From NCBI GenBank assembly GCA_965644295.1, contig CBFFRP010000143.1, positions 124,001 to 188,000 on the forward strand: DNA of 64,000 nucleotides. Reading direction: 5' to 3'. This stretch comes from Paraphysomonas bandaiensis. Lineage: Eukaryota > Chrysophyceae. The position numbers were made by a program, and so were the translations under genes. Under the pieces are notes generated by a model. The model was not told where the DNA came from and made no database searches. It worked only from the letters and a program-made list of their open reading frames with translations. Positions 21,401-35,242 of the stretch are shown here, piece after piece. How positions within the stretch are numbered: the stretch's first letter is position 1; each line of letters begins with the position of its first letter.

Positions 21401-22122
21401 CCGCCTCTCAACTTACTGAGTAAACTCCCCCACGCCTCATCCTGAACGACCACTACTTGCATGCCAACACCCTCAACGAATAACTCTTTGACAGCAACCC
21501 AAGCCCTTTATAAGACTATGCTCATCATGTGACCCAATCCACTTAAACTGTCACCAACGAGAGCACACGTAGTTAATCCTACAGCCAGTTCCCGACACAC
21601 ACATTCCGCTATTCGTGACCTGCTTTGCTTTCTAGATAAATCACTTGCATTGACACTATCCTGGCTTTTTCTTAATCAAACGAAGAAGCAAATATTTGTT
21701 GGAGTGTTTAATAATCTGCTTATGAAAGTTGATTTATCATTGCGCACTCCTCAGTATTATTATGCAATATCATGATAAAGTTACGTAATAGTACTGTTAT
21801 ATCATAATCAATAAAATAAATTTTCTTTTTCAAGCCGATTGAATGTCTATATTAGACTGGACCTGTTGAGCTCAATACAGTTGTCAAAGACAAAAAGAGA
21901 AATATAATATACTAATGTCGTGAGCACTTCTATTGTAAAGCAGAAATTTGATTTTCTTCAAAAATGTATATGTAACAAATCTCAAATCAACAAAACAAGC
22001 ACACTATACTGTAAAACAACATAAAGAACATTATATTATTATACGGCATACAACATATTTTTACTGGAACTTACACAACATACTTCAAAACTGCATCAGC
22101 TAACAACTTATTAGTGTTTCGA
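18456..22122. other. 3.7-kb region without a clear gene
   Basis: No long frame on either strand. 18460-18800 and 21650-22120 are AT-rich; 18850-21500 is more balanced in composition and contains scattered short frames that look like decayed coding sequence, including the possible retroelement trace listed at 19818-20453. No RNA gene was recognised. Confidence 0.5.
19818..20453 (-). pseudogene. Possible degenerate Ty3/gypsy-like reverse transcriptase trace
   Basis: A frame at 19818-20015 reads HVLMCLYDDITQFTTSVEQ then a run ending NQACVLL. This loosely resembles the gypsy RT sequence around the catalytic 'YLDDI…FS…EEHL' motif. Neighbouring frames at 20099-20453 are on the same strand but in different phases. 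Similarity is weak and judged by eye. Confidence 0.25.
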
Positions 22123-25100
22123 TCAAAGACCCGCGTCGTCAAGCAATGAAGCAGCATCGGTCATACTTTTCTTGGCTTTTGCTTTTCTGGCGACAGTAGA
22201 TTTCGGCATCGTTTGTCCAATAGTATCACTCTTGCGCTGTTTCTTTAACTTTGAAATTTCAGATTGCATTTGTCCAATCATATTTTCAGCAGACTCCAGT
22301 TGAGTCTGGAGTCGAACTACTTCTACTGAGGAATCAGACCCGGTGTTTTTTTGTTGCCTTTCAAACGAAACATCGGCGAATTCAATGTCAGTATCAATTT
22401 CTTCCTTTATCTCCTTTGGTTTGATGCAAAATAATGGAACTGTTGGAAAGAATGCCACCCAAAGTTCAGTGAAAAGCACCCAGAAGAAATATCCCAGAGA
22501 CACTGCTACAATAAAAATAACCAAATATGCCAACGAATCCCGCTGAGTGCCTGTGAGCTCATCGCTCTCAAACATAATAGCAGCTGAATAGAAAAGAGTA
22601 AAAGGTTATTCAAACAATTTGGAACAAGTACTTACATATAGCAACCATTATAGCCGAAAAAAGCAAGTAAGACTCCACCGTGTTGTAATTATTGAAAAAA
22701 TCTAATTCCGGGGCTTTTAGCTCAAACATAGGACCGATATTTCCTAAACGGTTGACATTAATTTTGGTACCTCGCTTTTGTGAAGTGCTCTCTCTTGTAT
22801 GCATCGAAATGACATCAGCATATTTCTCCGCAATATCGGCATATTCAGATGTCGACATATACGGTTTATAATTAACTTGCGCGGTGTATGACGTAAACAG
22901 AACAAGGAGATACAAGGCAAGCAAAAACACAGTGTTCTCTCGAAACACCACTGCAGCTACCGATAAGCAGAACTTCCTGATCAGGATACAAAAGATCCAG
23001 TAATAATATTCAGGTTTAAATTGATAAAAGAGGCGATTGTAAATTGCCTTAAATCGTGTGAGTTTTTGTTTTTCAAAATCTCCACCTTCAACTTTCCCAG
23101 CAGCTTTCATAACTTGAGCGTACACGCACTTGTCACTATTCGTATGCAAGACGAATGCTACGAATGCGGGAAAGCCGATTGTGTAAACTATGAAGGCAAT
23201 TATAGCCCATGGTTCTAACTCTTGCTGTATGGTACCCTCCCTATAACACCTTCCACCGTCAGGACCGATTTCAGCCATGTACTTATACCCATCAGGAGGA
23301 TCTGTTGGTTGGCAGTTAAAAATAGCCAGCGTGTTGTTAGAAAGCATCAAGTATCCATAGTAAAATAGCATTAAATACACAGCAATACATTTGTAAAGCA
23401 TTTCTGTCTGGTTTCCTTTCGCAGATCTGAATATTCTCATGTATGCATAATAGCACAAGAATACAATAGCAATAATTAAAAGTGCGATGAGCGGAGAGAC
23501 TGTGATACCAATCCACTTCTTTTTAAATGACACAGAAACTGCATTCCAACAGTCAGGCGCCGCGACGTCAATGTTGAGATTAAATATAGAAAATGAGTTG
23601 TACATATTTACCAGGCTTGGAGGCCAGCTGACGTCAGCCGTACCAAACACAGCTAACACCTGGAAATAATCTATACCGATAGATAAAATACCAAGATTAA
23701 CATTCTTGGCCTGAAGCTTGTAAGCAATATACCCTCCGCATATCAGCACCAAAATACCCGCCAACACTATGGCCCATGGCGCTGTGGGACACTCTTGGCA
23801 CTTTCCATTGATGCGATAGTAACCTTCGTTACACTCGGCACACCTGTCACCAGTGTACTCCTCAGAGCACGTATTATTTCCTTCACACGCGCTGGAAGGC
23901 ATGCACGGTAAAACTGCAGGACACGTCTCTCTTGAAGAGGTGGCTTCAGGGCACTGTCCACTCGGGGATTGCAGAAAGCTTAGATACCATCCATGGTGGG
24001 CTGTCGGGGAGTACATATTGTCTTGATCACATACATATCCAGTGACCTCACTCTCTCCACAATCAGTACAGTATTCTCCAGGTCCACCAAAAGCGCCTTT
24101 CTTACAGGTCACAGTGTATCGATCATTTGGTAACGACGCTTGATATGCCACATGTACCGTCACATTTAGGGTCCCGACAATGGTGCTTGGTGTTGTACAC
24201 TTCAAGTACGGATCATAATTGTAGACAGCATCATCAGCAAGCCAGACGCTATCTAGGCACGGAACACCGCCAATGGAGATATTGAGAGGAGTTCTAAAAG
24301 CACCAAAGTTTTCACCGTACAATTTCAAGGTTTCATCACCAATAGCATCTCCTCCATTAGACTGGTAGAAGAAGTTTATTACAGGGTTACTGTAAGAAAA
24401 GTTCGAATATGTTACTTGCCCATCAACGGAAAAAGAAATCACAAGGTCTTTACCAGCACCTTTCGGAACTGTACACTTGGCTACAGTGTGGGTCTGTGAC
24501 ACAACAGGACATAGCGTTGGTCCCATTCGCTCAAAGTTATTTGCCATCACACTGTCCACGCCAAATGATGAGACAGACGAGTCGTACAATGGATCTTGAA
24601 TATACACTGTAAGCCCACTTGTACCAAACGACATTCCATTGAATGTCATTGTGTAACCGCCTTTAGTATTGATATCATCTGGGAACTCCATGCTCAAAAT
24701 TTTTGGTGGATTATAGCTGAAAAGATATGGCCCTCCAGTATGAATTTGTCCACCAACTGTCAGTGCCACGGTTAGGTTTTGTCCTTGTCCAGCAGGAGGA
24801 TAGAACTGAATTTCTGTGCCGTTAAAAAATACAATATCCTCCATGGGAACGGAATACTCTCCAATCTTAAGCTCCCAATCCAAGTCCACATAGCCAAAAT
24901 TTCGACCACGCAGTACGACAATGACATTAGAATCACGCCCGCCTGACGTATCACAGTTTAATGGCCACACATTGGAAATAGAAGGAGGAATATAAGCGAA
25001 CATATCCGGAGATTCGCCGATTTGATTGCTCACATTAACAGTCAACATCAAGTCCTTGCCTTGACCAGGTGGAATGTAAAAAGTGAGGCGATTGTGTGTA

Positions 25101-28100
25101 AATGATTTCACGTCGATTTTAACATCGCCTAGCATAACAGTAGGGCCTTGAATCCCGAAATTATCACCAGTCACATTGATTGGGCTAGCGGACCCCGCAG
25201 TACCTACCTCCAAGGTAGAAATGTATTCATCGATAGATGGTGCAAGATACGAGAAATACTTCTCGGTGCTCCCTGAATTATCCTGGTTTCCTACCTGAAC
25301 AACTGCGAGCTTTTGACTCCCTTCATTTGCAACAGACAACAGCTCAACGTATGTGTGATTAGATGCGTTTACATTGACGGGCCACGGCACTCCACCAATG
25401 GTAACAGTCCTACTCAACCCGAAGTTTGACCCCAGAAGAGCAACTTTATACCCACCATTTGTAATACCAGTGGACGGAACAATGGAAGAAATTGTCGGAG
25501 GGAGGTAACTAAGGCATGAAGCAGTGGTACAAAGTTCACAGCCACAGCCCAGCGAATATGAGAGACCTTTCACAACTCTCAAAGAATTGTACGACCCTTG
25601 ACCCGCTGGGAGCTTGCAGTAAACTTCCTGAAAATCAACATCAGGATCGTATCCTGTGCCAGCCAATGTCGCTGCCATCGCTGACCACTCAGAAGGCGAC
25701 TCGGTTTTACTCACACCGTTGTAAACTGTGACGTCGCACTCAGCTTCAGTTTCAGAGTCACTGTTCTCCACATTGACAATAAATTCCCCTTCGCTGCCGA
25801 AGTTTTGTCCAACAATGTATATTTGGACTGGGTTCGACAAGGTGTATCCACTGGTCATAGCAGTTCCATATTTGAATGACGACTTTAGCACAAGCGGCTC
25901 GCCGAATTCATAGTACATCATATTTGACGTGGCTACGTTAGTACTTACTGTCACATTTCCACCACGAACACTAATATCACATATAATCTGTGCGTGAGAC
26001 TTATAGTAGCAGTACGGAACAACTGGTGTAGGAGAATCAACAGGATATATTGTAACAACTGGTTTTAGAGAAAACGAGCTTCCCCCAATACTTAATATGA
26101 CGGAATTATTGCCAGAATCGACTGTATTGAGTGTATTCACTTTGGGAGGCATGTAAGAAAAATAGACAACATTGCTAAGTTGTCCGCCAACGTCGACATA
26201 TATTCCGTACCTTTCCTGTGAAACGGTTGTCGCCACAGGGGAAAAAAATACCAGTTCATCTTCCCCATTCGCAAATACATTAACTCGTTTAGTGGCAAAG
26301 TAAACTTTTGGTGTCGTGTCAACTGCAAAATTTTCCCCGAATACAGATATTGTTTGGGTACCATCTGTGGAAGCGGTGTTCGGATCAATTGACGTAATTT
26401 TCGGGCGCGCATAACTGCTGGTCTGGTCAGACAGACCAGACGACTGACCAGCAACAGTAACTTGCCAATATAAACTGCCACCAACACCAGCAACAGTGTA
26501 GCATTGTATTTCAGAGTTGGACAAAACTTCACACTCAGCTGCAGTGTATTCGGTTCCCGACGGACCGTATGTAACTTGCTCCAAGAATTCTTTTCCATAC
26601 AGCGCGACAGCATTTGGTGGACCAAAATTTTGTCCAGTCAAAATAACTAAGTCACCACCATCTACAGAAGCATTGACCACACCGGACCCAGCAAGAGACA
26701 TAATTTTCGGTGCACCGTAGGACGTTGTAGGTGACACTGAAAGTTGCCCGTCCACCACAACACTCCATACAAGACGACTACCAGCACCTGGTAGGGTTCT
26801 GCAATACAAAGTTTTGTGCGGTGTATACATGGAACAATTTTCAGTGGCCACAAAAACAGTACCATTGAACTCAGTATAAAAGACCATATCCACATTGTCA
26901 AACGTTGGCCCAAAGTTGCTGCCATACACCAACACCGTCTGGTTACCACTCGTTAATGCATCGACTGAGCCACTGCCAGAGAAGCTCGCCACAGTAGGTG
27001 GATCATATGAGGAATTTGTCGACAGCAGAGGAGACGACTGCCCTCCAATGCTCGCAATGAACTTGAGGTTGGTTCCCGTTCCAGGAGCTGTCAAGCATTT
27101 TAACTTTGTACTCGCCGTTATTACCTCGCACTCCACCGCAGTAAATTCCACCCCTGTTTTACCATAAGTGACAACGATATCATCCTCATCCACAGAAACA
27201 GGGCCAAACTCGCTTCCAGATAAATAGAAGATATCCCCGCCTTCAGTCGAAGCAGAGGACGCACCAGCGCCAGATATGCCATCTAACTGGGGGGGCTTAT
27301 ACTTGACGAATGAGGAAAAAGTCATGCTCGATTGGTCAGCAACCGTAACTATAAATTTGAGATCTCTACCAATACCTGGGGCAGAAAAACATGACAGTTC
27401 TGCATGAGCTCTTTCTAGGGTGCACGACGCAGTGTACTCCAGTCCTGTTTCAGCTCCATATGTCACTTTCAACACAGTGATCTCATCTCCAAAGTTTGTA
27501 CCAGTTATATTAATGCTGTCGCCACCCATGGTATCCATATCCTCAGCAATCACTGACATAATATGGGGCCGAGCGTAAGAACTTTCTCCAGAGAGAATAT
27601 TCGAATCCTGCCCACCGACAATCAGCTTCCAATCAAGTGAGCTACCATAACCATCTGAACTTATGCATTCCACAGAGACGTGAGCAGCTACAACGGTACA
27701 GCTGACATCTTCAGAGATATACGAATTACTCTGTTCGCCCTCGACAATATTATAAGTATCACCAGCATTACCGAAATTAGATCCCTCTATAGCAACAACA
27801 GCACCGCCGCTGGTAGATAAATTATGAGCATTAGTTAAATTAGATAACTGGGGAGGAGCATATGCAAGAGTAGCAGTTGAAAAGGGAGTAGTACACGACT
27901 TAATTCCAGCCGCCCCGCCATAATCAGTGGTAATAGTCAGCACCACCCCGAGGTTTGTACTAATTCCTGCAGGCAAGGTGCAGTTCACTTGGGTATTTTC
28001 ATGAACATCGGTACGATGAACATCACATGCCATAGCAAACATATAGGTAGCTAGACTTGACGATGCACTGGACTGTAAACTCCCTGTAACAGTGGTATCG

Positions 28101-31100
28101 GACACTGTCATCCCACTCGATTGCATCCTGGCTGTTGTGGGGCCAAAGTTGCGACCTGTGATAAACAGCTGCATCCCACCGGACGTCGGTGCTGAGTTAA
28201 CAACAGCTCCACTGATATCAGCAATCGAGGTTACAGTGCAGTCTGGGATATCAGAAATATATATCGTTACAATACAGGTACTAGTCAGCCCAGTTGAATC
28301 CTTTACTTTAACATTAAGAGTGTGAGATGCGGCATTCTCAAAATCTATTCCGGTAGACGATATTCTTATGGCGCCTGTGTTGGCATCAACAGAAAGAGAA
28401 CCAGACGTCGTACTGTCAACAGTGTATCGCAGTCCACAAAAATCCTGACATACTTCGCCATTGTCAAAATTTACAACATCTTCAAAATCAGGGTCGGTGA
28501 CTTGAATATATCCTATTTCCGAACTTACAACATTCTCAGCAACAGTTATACTGGACGGTGATGCCACAGGGGCCTCATTTTTATTAGCAATGTTGATGGT
28601 GACAGTGGCTGACTTAAAAACTGACCTGCTTGACCACGAGACATCGTAAATGTACTGGGATTGAACTTCAAAGTTCAAAGAAAAACCTGATTTGAGACTC
28701 AAAATACCTGTGGTAGAATTAATTGCAATTGGATCACTGCCACAAACGACACATATCAGTGAGAACAGCCCATTCTGATCAGCCGGATCTTCATCAATTA
28801 CAACAACTGGATTTACGTACACATTGTTCGAAATCAGTCTACCACTGACAATATTCTCATCAGCTGTAAACGTTTGGTTATTTAATATCGTCGGCTCATT
28901 GACGTCTGTAACTGTGATCTGAACTGGACACGTAACCGATTGGGGTGCCACAGAGTCTTCCTTTGCCTGCACTGAGAGAGAATAGGATATAACACTCTCG
29001 TAGTTAAGTGCACTCGCCGTAGTGGTTAGCACACAGCCGGGGGCAATAGCAAACTTTCCTGCACTATTACCTGAAGTTATCGTACAGATCAAGCCTGTAC
29101 CGGAATCATCCGTAATGGTAGTTGCCTGATCTGATCCAGAAAGAGTAGCAATTTCTTCCCCCTCCACTGTGTTTTCGAGAACTGCGAAACTGAAAGGTGT
29201 TGTGGGACATTTGGGAGGAAAATTGACATCAGTAATTGTCAGAGAGACATTTGCAATGTCATATAATCCTCCTCCATCCACAACTCTAACAAGTATAGAG
29301 TGAATAACATCACCAGGTAACCAAGAAGTGTTGGCGTTAGATGTTAGATAAAGTGTACCTATATCATTGACATATGATACAGCAAGCCCACTTACAGGTT
29401 CGACAAGTGAGTAGTTCAGATTGCCCCAAACACCATATGTATCAACATCCGAAGCTATAATAGAACATATTTCAGTTCCGGACGCAGCATTTTCAGCAAC
29501 GTAGCAGTCAATCGAAGAATCAACCACTGGAGCATCATTTTCATCAGCAACGTCTATAGTAACATACGTAGTTCGATTGAAGACGCCGTCAGTAACTTGA
29601 AGAAGCACTGAATATGAGTTCTTAATTTCATAGTCAAACTGCTCCTCTGTATACAACGACATACTCGTTCTACTCTCCGGTACAACTTGGAACATTGAAG
29701 CACTCGACACATCGCCATCCACGGAAATAACAGTGAAATTAAGTGCATCATCGTCATCGTCAGTTGCACTATACTCCAGCGCCTGCCCAGCGTTGACCAC
29801 GTAAGCCCCAGCTACAAGATTTTCAGATACTTCGCCAGTAAGATACGTGTCAAATACTGGGGCCTCAGGGACATCATTGACAGAAATCAACACAGTCGAT
29901 GACGCGAAAAGGCCTCCATTATCAGTTACCTTGACAGTGTAAGTGAAGGATGGTGTTGCCTCAAAGTTCAAGTAAGTCTGTGCTAGATAGAGCTGACCGC
30001 TTGTAGAGTTGATTCCAAAAGTTTTCGCACCATCAGAACCATAATTGCTAATTGAAAAAATGGCGGTACTTCCTTCATCCGGATCAGAGTACTCAGCACG
30101 TAGCATCGTTCCTAGATTAGTGTTCTGTGGTGAGTTCTCATCCATTGAAAAACTCATCGAAGCAGTGATAACTGGGGGCTCATTAACATCAGTTACTTTT
30201 ACAACGAAAAGCCCACTATCTGTTAGGGGAGGCGACCCGTTATCTGTAGCCGTAACTTCCAAATTGTACTGCGCCAGGCGTTCATAATTTATGCTCGCAT
30301 TGAGAACAGTGAAGTAGTACGATGTCAAGCCAGTGGACGCACTATACTCCGACTCTAATGTAAAAACATTGTCAGTATTCCCTCCTGTTATGTCTAACGA
30401 CACGCTTTGTCCAATATCAACATCTGTTGCATAAATTCCAATCCCAGTACGCGATCCATTTACAGAATTTTCATCTATAGAGGAAAACGTGCCAGATGAC
30501 TCTACTAATGACGGGTTTTCATTTACATCGTTCAAGTTAATAACGTACGCTGCAGAAGACATCAAACCCCCTTTGTCAGTAACAGATATAATCAAAGTAT
30601 AAGAGTTCACAGACTCAAAATTAAGACCAGAATTCGCAACGATGATAGTTCCAGCCGAAGGATCAGAGAGAGAAAACATTCCAGCAGAATTACCCGATTC
30701 TATTTGATATACCTTTTCACAACAAAAGGTGAAAGAAGAAGACGGATCAGCTTCATCTGGATCAGTGGTGTACATCGTAAGATTTTCAATAACTACCAAC
30801 CCTTGATTAGAATTTTCATCAACAGAAAATGTTCGCGATTCCATTGAAGGGTATTCGTTCACATTAACCAGATATATAACGACCTGTGAATATGACAGTC
30901 CACCATTGGACTGAACCTGTACAGTGAAATTGTATAAAGAGAAAGACTCATAATCCAAAGTACCATTGACAAGAATAACACCCGAACAGGACTGAATATC
31001 AAAGGCCCCGTTATAATTACCGTTGCTTCCTTGGTCCGATATTATAGCATATGCAAGCTCTGAATTGTCTGCAGTGGAGGCCGGGACTTGACAAAAAGCA

Positions 31101-33867
31101 GGGGAAGTCATGGTCGATGAAGACGCAATATCTCCCACACCCCGATCCTCATCACAGAAACACTCGACAGCTCCGGATGATGGGGGTTCGGCAACATTGG
31201 TTATGACAATGGTGAAAGAGCGGGTAAACGTCAACCCCCCAGAATCCGTAGTGCGAACTCTGAATACGACACTATCGCCGGTCTCCTCATAATTAATTTC
31301 GTTTTGAATAGAAATCACACCACCGGTTGATACTGCAAAGAGTTCAGATGAGGGGTTTTCATCCACCGAGGTGTAAGTGTGACTGTCACCAGCGTCCACA
31401 TCTGTAGTCGTCAGGGTGGCAACAGTAGACCCGACCGCAGTATTTTCGACCACAACACAAGGATTACAGTCGGTGGTCATCGCAGTCGGTGCTTCATTGA
31501 CATCTTCTATAGTTACCGTGATCACTGAATCCAAATTCATATTTGGTGATCCAGAATCAGTAGATCGAACAAACAGAGATACAGATTGGACAGCTTCGTA
31601 ATCAATGGATCCGGTTACCTTCAGCGCTCCAGTGGATGTGAGGGAGAAAAGCGATGTGGATGATATCAGGGAGTAGGTGTGTGTATCGCTCGGGTCAGGG
31701 TCAGAAGTACTGAGAGTAGCAAGTGTAGTACCTGTGACCACATTTTCAGGTGTAGATATGACAGCAGGACTCACTGCTGTAGGGCTCTCGTTGACATCAG
31801 TGACAGTTATCGTGAAATCCTTCTCAAAGCAGCAGTCTTTGCTTTCACCATCATTGGTGCGCAGCCTGATGCTGAGTGTTTGGGTGGACTCATAATCTAT
31901 ACTGGCACCGACAATCAAAGCCGTTCCAGCAATATCGAACCTGCCGCCGGCAGAGTCGACGAGTGTATAAGTGTGGGACTGATCGCTGTCTACGTCCGTT
32001 GACGACAGGGTCGCCACCACTTTTCCATTCGCACTATTTTCGCTTACCGTAGTTGCTGACAGAGTAATATCTGTTGGCGCAGAATTATCAAACGCTACGA
32101 TTCCTGAGAACACGGTCGAGGTTTCGTAAGCTCCCGACCCTGATGAAACAGACGCCTTTACTGCAACCACGGTGCCCACCGCCAGATCCGAGACAGAAAC
32201 GCTTACAGACCATGGAGCTGATGTGTCAGTCTCCAATAGTGTCGAGACCACAGCCCCACCAGAATAGATCTCTCGGTAGAAGGAAACGGAGTCTGGGGCG
32301 CCCAGAGAAGGATCACTCTCTGTCATGTTTAGAACAGTCGGTACTGAACTACTGAAAGGGTAGGTTCCGCCATCGTCGGATATAGTATACACCATAATCA
32401 CACCGGCATTGGCGACCTCTGATGCCTTGTATGCAGTATAAATGGCGCCATCAGCAATAGTAGCTGAAGCAAGAATCTGTACATTCCCATCCAAAAATTC
32501 TGTGCTATCGAAGAGGATAGAGTACGTGGTGAGAGACCCAGTCACTGTTCCAACGGAGTACCAAGTGGCAGTAGAGGAGACAGAAGGCTTCACACCGTAC
32601 ACAGAAAAGCTGACTTCAGTAGCTGTTACATTAGACACCTGAGCGGCAATAGTAACGGCAGTTCCAGACATTTCAGATGTTGGCTGGGTGATGACAAGCG
32701 CGGCAATACCAGCCATTGCTGCCTCCAGGTCTGATGATTTGAGAACATACGCGTAAGTGAACTGCGCCGTTTCCCCAGGTGCAAGTGTAGGGTATTTGAA
32801 AACCAAGTGGATTGCCTCATCCGCTTGACGCATGCGTGACCTATATGCAGACTCAGGCTGCATATCGTTGCCACCATAGTAAGTCCAAGTTTGTGTACCA
32901 CTGGCGTCGCCATACGCGTACGATGGGCTATTTTCGTAAAATCCATAATGTGATACACGGGCGCTAGGATTAATCGTACCGAGCCCACAGAAGAATTGGT
33001 TGTTTGTATAGCCCATAGCTGCAACCAATGCAGAATTCGGATTCGTTGGGCTGACATAACTTCGAGAGAGGCAGCAATCGCTGCCATCTTCGGCTAAGGG
33101 TTGATACTTGACATAGTTCATTGTGGTATAGTATCCGTAATAGGGCTGTTCCTGGTCAGGATCAACGGTGCGCATGTCTACATTTTTCGTGAGATAGTGT
33201 TACACAATGCACATATACTTACAATAAAGATCTGTAACTGTCGATGACCCGATGTTCTTCAGGGTAACCGATGTCGTGAAATATACATCTGTATTCTTGA
33301 ATTGTGTCACTTTTGATATTTCGATCTCTCCTCTGCGACCGACCCATTGCGCGGACTGCACGTGGTCAGTTGAAGTGACCTCAAAAGAGGTTGGGTAAAT
33401 ATCTTTATTGCCCATTAGCCCCTCCATCATGTATTTATTGACGCCACCAGATGAGCTCGTCCACTGCAACAGCCATCCTACAATCTTAAATGTTACAACG
33501 TGCAAAATTCACACATTGAAAAACCTTCAACTGGAGCCCCAGGAACAAAATAGTCACCAGCATAGCCTGGACTTGAGGAATAGAAGCCATTTTTATCGTA
33601 ATCAGCAATGAACCCCAGCCTTTTCCCAGAATAAACAGATCCAGATGGAGCAGTTGATTCTGTCCCAAACGATCCAACGTTATGTATTCCAACTTCGATG
33701 TATTGGCCTTTCAAAAACACCTCACCCGTAGTACAGTCACCAGGACCAGAAGATACCACACCACTCTTCTTACACTTACTATCAGTCGCTAAACTGCTAC
33801 AAGAAACAAAACATCCAAAGACAACGACAACAAACAATGACGACATGTCCCTACCACCAAAATACAT
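22123..33867 (-). CDS. Giant cell-surface protein: cadherin-like repeats, IPT/TIG repeats, multi-pass membrane C-terminus
   Basis: Exons 33525-33867, 33223-33477, 22636-33177 and 22123-22583 (introns 47, 45 and 52 bp, phases consistent) give 3866 aa. A hydrophobic signal peptide starts at Met1 or Met8 (SSLFVVVVFGCFVSCSS). After ~550 residues of unrecognised ectodomain come about 12 cadherin-like repeats (roughly 560-1840), each ending in a DVNE-type calcium motif. About 14 IPT/TIG repeats follow (to ~3220; recurring 'GG…I.G.NFG'). A Cys-rich, EGF/ephrin-receptor-like module (CSEEYTGDRCAECNEGYY) leads to at least seven or eight hydrophobic helices, the last encoded by the final exon. The C-terminus is a short coiled coil with a basic tail. 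It is probably an adhesion or sensory receptor. The donor of the first intron (GTTTTT) is weak; without it the frame breaks. Confidence 0.87.
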
Positions 33868-34355
33868 TTGATTTAAACCTAATAGGATCTTCCGACTCCT
33901 TCTAGGACATATATGTCGCTATACTATCTTATAAGTAACACAATGTGCGATATGATATTCGTGTACCTCGAACACACAGCAGACAGATGTCGGGGGGCAA
34001 AGTCTAACTTCTTATTCTCACAAGAATCTTTTTGATATACAATCGCCATATGTGCCTTAGGTATACTTGCTATACGGATCTGTAGGCAACATGTCAACTC
34101 CGAGTGTGGGCCATATCTTGAATAGACACCTCTCGGAATACTGAAAATATTCAACTCTAATCAATCGGAGAACCGTTTGAGTAACTGTGACACATGTCTA
34201 GATGTCTACTTCTGGATTCAGAATACACGTTCAATACACACCCTCACTGCTCTGTTGGGGCTGCTGAGCATAGCGCCTATTTCATTGGTATTCACTCATT
34301 GGGTTGTTTTGAAGCAGTGCTTACATAGATTTCTAGACCCAAGAAGTTACTTGAT

Positions 34356-35242
34356 ATGGACCAGACCACTCAGTCCGCTCACTGGGGTAACAGTGCAAGC
34401 TCAAGGCTTGAGAGAGCTAAGTATCAATATGAAAACCTACTATTGAGCCTGGGAAACACGTCCATAACAGAAGATACAAGCGATAGTCGGTATGAAGACG
34501 ACGGCAATGTTGTAGTAGACACATCTTCCCACATGATGCGCAGCACCTTAATGGCAGGTGTAAATACCATAACATGCTCAGTATAGTTTTAAAACTACCT
34601 TACTGTAGAAGATACTTGGACAGAAGTGGAACAGCCGAATTGTGGCGAGTGTTCGTGGGATTACAAGGCGGACTTTGACAAAGACAATACAATTATTTCT
34701 CAGCAGGCTGAGATCGAGCGGCTTCGCAATGAACTCAGTGTAGTCACTATGAAGTCTGAGGCAGCAGTTGCAGAGGCAACTTCAAAACAGGTAAACATTG
34801 TTTTCTCTTCGTGCTATATTCATTTCAATGAGATTGGTTGCAATGATTTCGTATTGTAATACCTGTGTTTTTGTTATCATGCTTAGGAGATGTCAGAAAA
34901 AACAAACACAGAGAGATGCCGCAATTGCGAATCAAAACTTGCTGCGTTAAAGCTGGAGAATGAAGAGGTAGGTGGGTATATTCAGGTGGTTTTCTGTATA
35001 ATGATGGACGGTTTATAGTTAAGAGCCGCCTACGAAAGTACTAGATCTGAATTGGAGTCAGAGAGACGCCGCTTACACGAAGCTGTGAGTGGCTGTATTG
35101 TGTAATGCATGTTCGTTGTTTGTGTACTGATTTATGGTACGATGAATGTATTTCACGTGTATTACTGTAGATAAACAAAATTACCAGACTTGGCCATCGC
35201 AAAGGGGTCGGGTCGAAAAAGAAGACGATTGTATATATGTAG
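34356..35242 (+). CDS. Small coiled-coil protein with paired CxxC motifs, 5 exons
   Basis: Exons 34356-34557, 34609-34790, 34887-34967, 35019-35084 and 35171-35242 (introns 51, 96, 51, 86 bp; all GT-AG, phases agree) encode 200 aa. The C-terminal two thirds is a discontinuous coiled coil (QQAEIERLRNELSVVTMK; STRSELESERRRLHEA). Two Cys pairs, CGEC and CRNC, sit near its start and middle and could bind zinc. The C-terminus is basic (GVGSKKKTIVYM). The gene is transcribed away from the giant surface-protein gene, 489 bp from that gene's start, so the gap may be a shared promoter. No family recognised; a centrosomal or kinetochore-like scaffold is possible but unproven. Confidence 0.6.

Noticed and set aside
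22610-33175. Many plus-strand and out-of-phase frames across the giant receptor gene
   Set aside because: Shadows of the long coding exon; none has independent homology or a start context.
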